Shown: positions 7,006 to 8,561 of the stretch, in pieces
Position numbering within the stretch: position 1 is the first letter of the stretch
Layout: the number at the start of each line of letters is the position of its first letter
Assembly: GCA_021807465.1 (NCBI GenBank)
Contig: JAKBCX010000041.1
Span: forward strand, 1 to 8,561
Direction of reading: 5' to 3'
Length of the DNA: 8,561 nucleotides
Source: Pseudomonadota bacterium
Lineage (GTDB): Bacteria; Pseudomonadota; Alphaproteobacteria; Acetobacterales; Acetobacteraceae
The notes under the pieces: model-generated
Databases searched by the model: none
Told to the model about the DNA's origin: nothing
The model's input: only the letters and a program-made list of their open reading frames with translations
Program-made: the position numbers and the translations under genes

Positions 7006-7368
7006 ATGTCCAGCAACATCACGCTTTACGGCATCAAAAATTGCGACACGATGAAGAAGGCGCGTGACTGGCTGGACGCGCACAAGGCCGCGTATGCGTT
7101 TCACGATTACAAAACCGCCGGCATCGCGCGGCCCGTGCTGGAGGGCTGGGTGAAGGTGCTGGGCTGGGAGGCGCTGCTCAACCGCGCGGGCACCACGTTC
7201 CGCAAGCTGCCCGAGGAGCGCAAGGAGGCTCTCAACGCGGAAAAAGCTGTGGCGCTGATGCTTGAGCAGCCATCGATGATAAAGCGCCCGGTACTGGCGC
7301 GCGGAGATAAGCTGCTGGTTGGCTTCCGCCCGGAGCAATACGCCGCCTTTTTTGCGGCCAAGGGATGA
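7006..7368 (+). CDS. ArsC/Spx/YffB-family thioredoxin-fold protein
   Basis: This encodes a 120-residue protein of the ArsC superfamily, closest to the YffB branch from remembered motifs. Visible: TLYGIKNCDTMKKARDWL (about 6-23) with the single cysteine Cys13 at the position of the family nucleophile, FHDYKTAGI (32-40), WEALLNRAGTTFRKL (54-68), and the substrate-loop motif KRPVL (93-97). Cys13 is the only cysteine, unlike the CxxC of Spx; plasmid R773-type arsenate reductase also uses a single catalytic Cys but has a different loop. The YffB group is annotated as a probable glutathione-dependent reductase, and arsenate is not proven as substrate. It starts 2 bases after the guaA stop, so it is likely co-transcribed and coupled with guaA. 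No hairpin terminator is apparent after it. Confidence 0.88.
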   Translation: MSSNITLYGIKNCDTMKKARDWLDAHKAAYAFHDYKTAGIARPVLEGWVKVLGWEALLNRAGTTFRKLPEERKEALNAEKAVALMLEQPSMIKRPVLARGDKLLVGFRPEQYAAFFAAKG

Positions 7369-7443
7369 CAAGCGGGCAAATCCGCCCCGCCGCCCGCCAC
7401 GGCCGGGCAAAAGCTGGACGGCCCCGGCCACTCAGCGCATAAA

Positions 7444-7449
7444 TATAAA
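7444..7449 (+). promoter_or_regulatory. Possible -10 element before the DUF1993 gene
   Basis: TATAAA (5 of 6 to the sigma-70 consensus) lies in an AT-rich island within otherwise GC-rich DNA, 28 bases before the ATG. No convincing -35 is at the proper spacing (TGGACG at 7415-7420 is too far), so the call is tentative. The rest of the 103-base gap (7369-7471) shows only GC-rich sequence. Confidence 0.3.
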
Positions 7450-7456
7450 AAATGCC

Positions 7457-7462
7457 GGAGGA
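7457..7462 (+). promoter_or_regulatory. Shine-Dalgarno of the DUF1993 gene
   Basis: GGAGGA is nine bases upstream of ATG 7472. It decides this start over longer in-frame extensions reaching back to 7319 into the preceding gene, whose added residues are Pro/Arg-rich and look like non-coding translation. Confidence 0.7.
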
Positions 7463-7471
7463 TCAGTAACG

Positions 7472-7993
7472 ATGTCCCACGCCATCTACGCCGCCAGTGC
7501 CGAAGCCTTCTCGGCCTCGCTCGGCAGCCTGGCCGCCATTCTCGCCCAGGCCAGCCAGCGCGAAGACGCTGCCAAGCTGCCCGCCGCCAGCTTATACCCG
7601 GATATGTTTCCCCTCAGCACCCAGGTGCAGCTTGCCTGCTTCCACGCCAGCAGCGGCACGGCACGCCTTATGGGGCGAGAGGTCGCAGGCCGCCCCGCCG
7701 TGCAAGAGCTGGATTTGCCAGGTCTGCAGGCCCTGGCCGAAGGCACGCAGAAAAGCCTTGCCGCCCTAACCGAGCTAGATTTCGCCGGTGCCGAAGCCCG
7801 CCGCATCAACATGCCCCTGCAACCGCCCATGGTGCTGGACATAGACGGCGTGAACTTCCTGCACCGCTGGCTGGTGCCGAATTTCTATTTTCATTACGTA
7901 ACATCATACGATATTCTGCGCCATAAGGGCCTGCCGATTGGCAAGAAGGACTATCTCGCGCATTTGGCAAGGTTCATGACGCCGACGGCGTAA
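7472..7993 (+). CDS. DUF1993 family protein
   Basis: This encodes a 173-residue cytosolic-looking protein with no signal peptide or membrane helix. It matches the DUF1993 pattern as I remember it: N-terminal helix with SLGSLAAILAQA (16-27), YPDMFPLSTQVQ (42-53), the later DIDGVNFL (123-130), and the C-terminal hallmark LVPNFYFHYVTSYDILRHKG (134-153) followed by LPIGKKDYL (154-162). The family is helical and has been compared with DinB-like four-helix bundles. Its biochemical function is unknown, and I do not assign one. His131, His141 and His151 could suit a metal site, but this is speculation. It has its own SD and a possible promoter, lies 103 bases after the guaA cluster, and ends directly at a terminator hairpin. 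Confidence 0.83.
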   Translation: MSHAIYAASAEAFSASLGSLAAILAQASQREDAAKLPAASLYPDMFPLSTQVQLACFHASSGTARLMGREVAGRPAVQELDLPGLQALAEGTQKSLAALTELDFAGAEARRINMPLQPPMVLDIDGVNFLHRWLVPNFYFHYVTSYDILRHKGLPIGKKDYLAHLARFMTPTA

Positions 7994-8021
7994 AAAAGGC
8001 CGCGCTGGGCACGGCCTTTTT
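7993..8021. terminator. Bidirectional intrinsic terminator between convergent genes
   Basis: AAAAAGGCCG (7993-8002) pairs perfectly with CGGCCTTTTT (8012-8021) around a nine-base loop. The stem has an A run on the left and a T run on the right, giving a U tract in either direction. It begins at the last base of the DUF1993 stop codon and lies 23 bases beyond the stop of the convergent membrane-protein gene. Confidence 0.88.
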
Positions 8022-8044
8022 GGTTTGGGCCGATACTTACAACC

Positions 8045-8561
8045 TCATGCCTTTGGCACCATCGCCCGGTATAAATGCCATGTCCCGTGCCCCAGCACGG
8101 GCAGCACCACAATCAGCCCGGCAAAGGCGGGAATGCTGCCCAGCAGCAGCCCCAGCGCCACCACAACGCCCCATAACGCCATGGCGCCGGTATTCAGCCG
8201 CACCGCGTGCACCGAGGTACGGATGGCAGCCCCCAGCGTGGCCGGGCGGTCCAGCAGCAGCGGGAAAGAGACGGCGGAGAGCACCAGCACCAGCACGGCG
8301 AACACCGCGCCGGCCGCCGTGCCCAGCCCCAGCATCGCCCAGCCCGGCCCGGTGCCAAAGGCGGCGGAAAAAAAGCCGAGGCCGGTGGGGATGTCCGGCC
8401 CCAGGCAAAGCCGGGCGATGCCGGTTGCCACCGCCAGCCAGGCAGCGAACAACACGACGAGCCCTAGCCCCAGCCCGGCAATGGCGCCGATGGAGGGGGA
8501 GCGCAGAACTTTGAACCCGTCCGTCCAGTGCAGCTCGCCCGTCAGCTCGCGCTGGCGGCTC
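8045..8561 (-). CDS. DUF2189 family integral membrane protein, C-terminal part (5' truncated by window)
   Basis: The frame is open from the window's right edge leftwards to the stop at 8045-8047, giving 171 visible residues. The true start is beyond the window (a GTG at 8455 is internal). Near the visible N-terminus is WTDGFKVLRSPS, then a long hydrophobic stretch (IGAIAGLGLGLVVLFAAWLA), a linker, a second hydrophobic region leading into SAVSFPLLLDRPATLGAAI, RTSVHAVRLNTGAMALWG, and the C-terminal hairpin ending in IVVLPVLGHGTWHLYR. SFPLLLDR, the SVHAVRLNTG segment and VLPVLGHGTWHLYR match what I recall of DUF2189 (predicted integral membrane proteins). About four membrane segments are visible. 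It is convergent with the DUF1993 gene and shares its terminator. Function is unknown; family assignment is fairly confident. Confidence 0.83.
   Translation of the reverse strand, partial: SRQRELTGELHWTDGFKVLRSPSIGAIAGLGLGLVVLFAAWLAVATGIARLCLGPDIPTGLGFFSAAFGTGPGWAMLGLGTAAGAVFAVLVLVLSAVSFPLLLDRPATLGAAIRTSVHAVRLNTGAMALWGVVVALGLLLGSIPAFAGLIVVLPVLGHGTWHLYRAMVPKA

Noticed and set aside
8020..8514. A 164-codon plus-strand open frame near the right end
   Set aside because: The product is Pro/Arg/Ala-rich low-complexity sequence, while the opposite strand encodes a coherent DUF2189 membrane protein.

Overview
The window is a high-GC stretch of bacterial chromosome, tightly packed with housekeeping and accessory genes and using GTG and ATG starts with GTGA/ATGA overlaps. 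Protein flavour (MdtC-type RND pump, alphaproteobacterial GuaA, an RsmB-type methyltransferase close to guaA, DUF1993 and DUF2189 proteins) suggests an alphaproteobacterium, perhaps Acetobacteraceae. That placement is inference from remembered family resemblance, not a database result. No rRNA, tRNA, CRISPR array, IS element or phage gene was seen, and no stretch longer than about 200 bases lacks a gene.

Left part (1-2644): the 3' end of an RND multidrug-efflux permease of the MdtB/MdtC kind, followed with a 4-base ATGA overlap by its outer-membrane lipoprotein channel (OprM/NodT family). The two form the distal end of a tripartite efflux operon whose adaptor gene must lie upstream of the window. 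The permease carries an unusual Ser/Thr/Ala/Gly-rich insert of about 60 residues in its second periplasmic half.

Middle (2645-3581): a short stand-alone BLUF blue-light photoreceptor with a GTG or TTG start, then a 195-base non-coding leader region, a CspA-type cold-shock protein and a strong intrinsic terminator.

Right-centre (3582-7368): a four-gene same-strand cluster: an RsmB-family RNA cytosine-5 methyltransferase, a GNAT acetyltransferase that overlaps it by GTGA, guaA (GMP synthase) and an ArsC/YffB-like thioredoxin-fold protein starting 2 bases after guaA stops. The spacing indicates one transcript combining rRNA modification and purine synthesis.

Right end (7369-8561): a DUF1993 protein with its own good Shine-Dalgarno and an AT-rich possible promoter. 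Its terminator hairpin is A-rich on one side and T-rich on the other, so it can serve both strands. It is shared with a convergent DUF2189 membrane protein whose 5' end runs off the window. I found no clearly new multi-gene system. The most interesting items are the low-complexity insert in the pump and the BLUF protein with a Trp-Ala-Leu motif beside a cold-shock gene.
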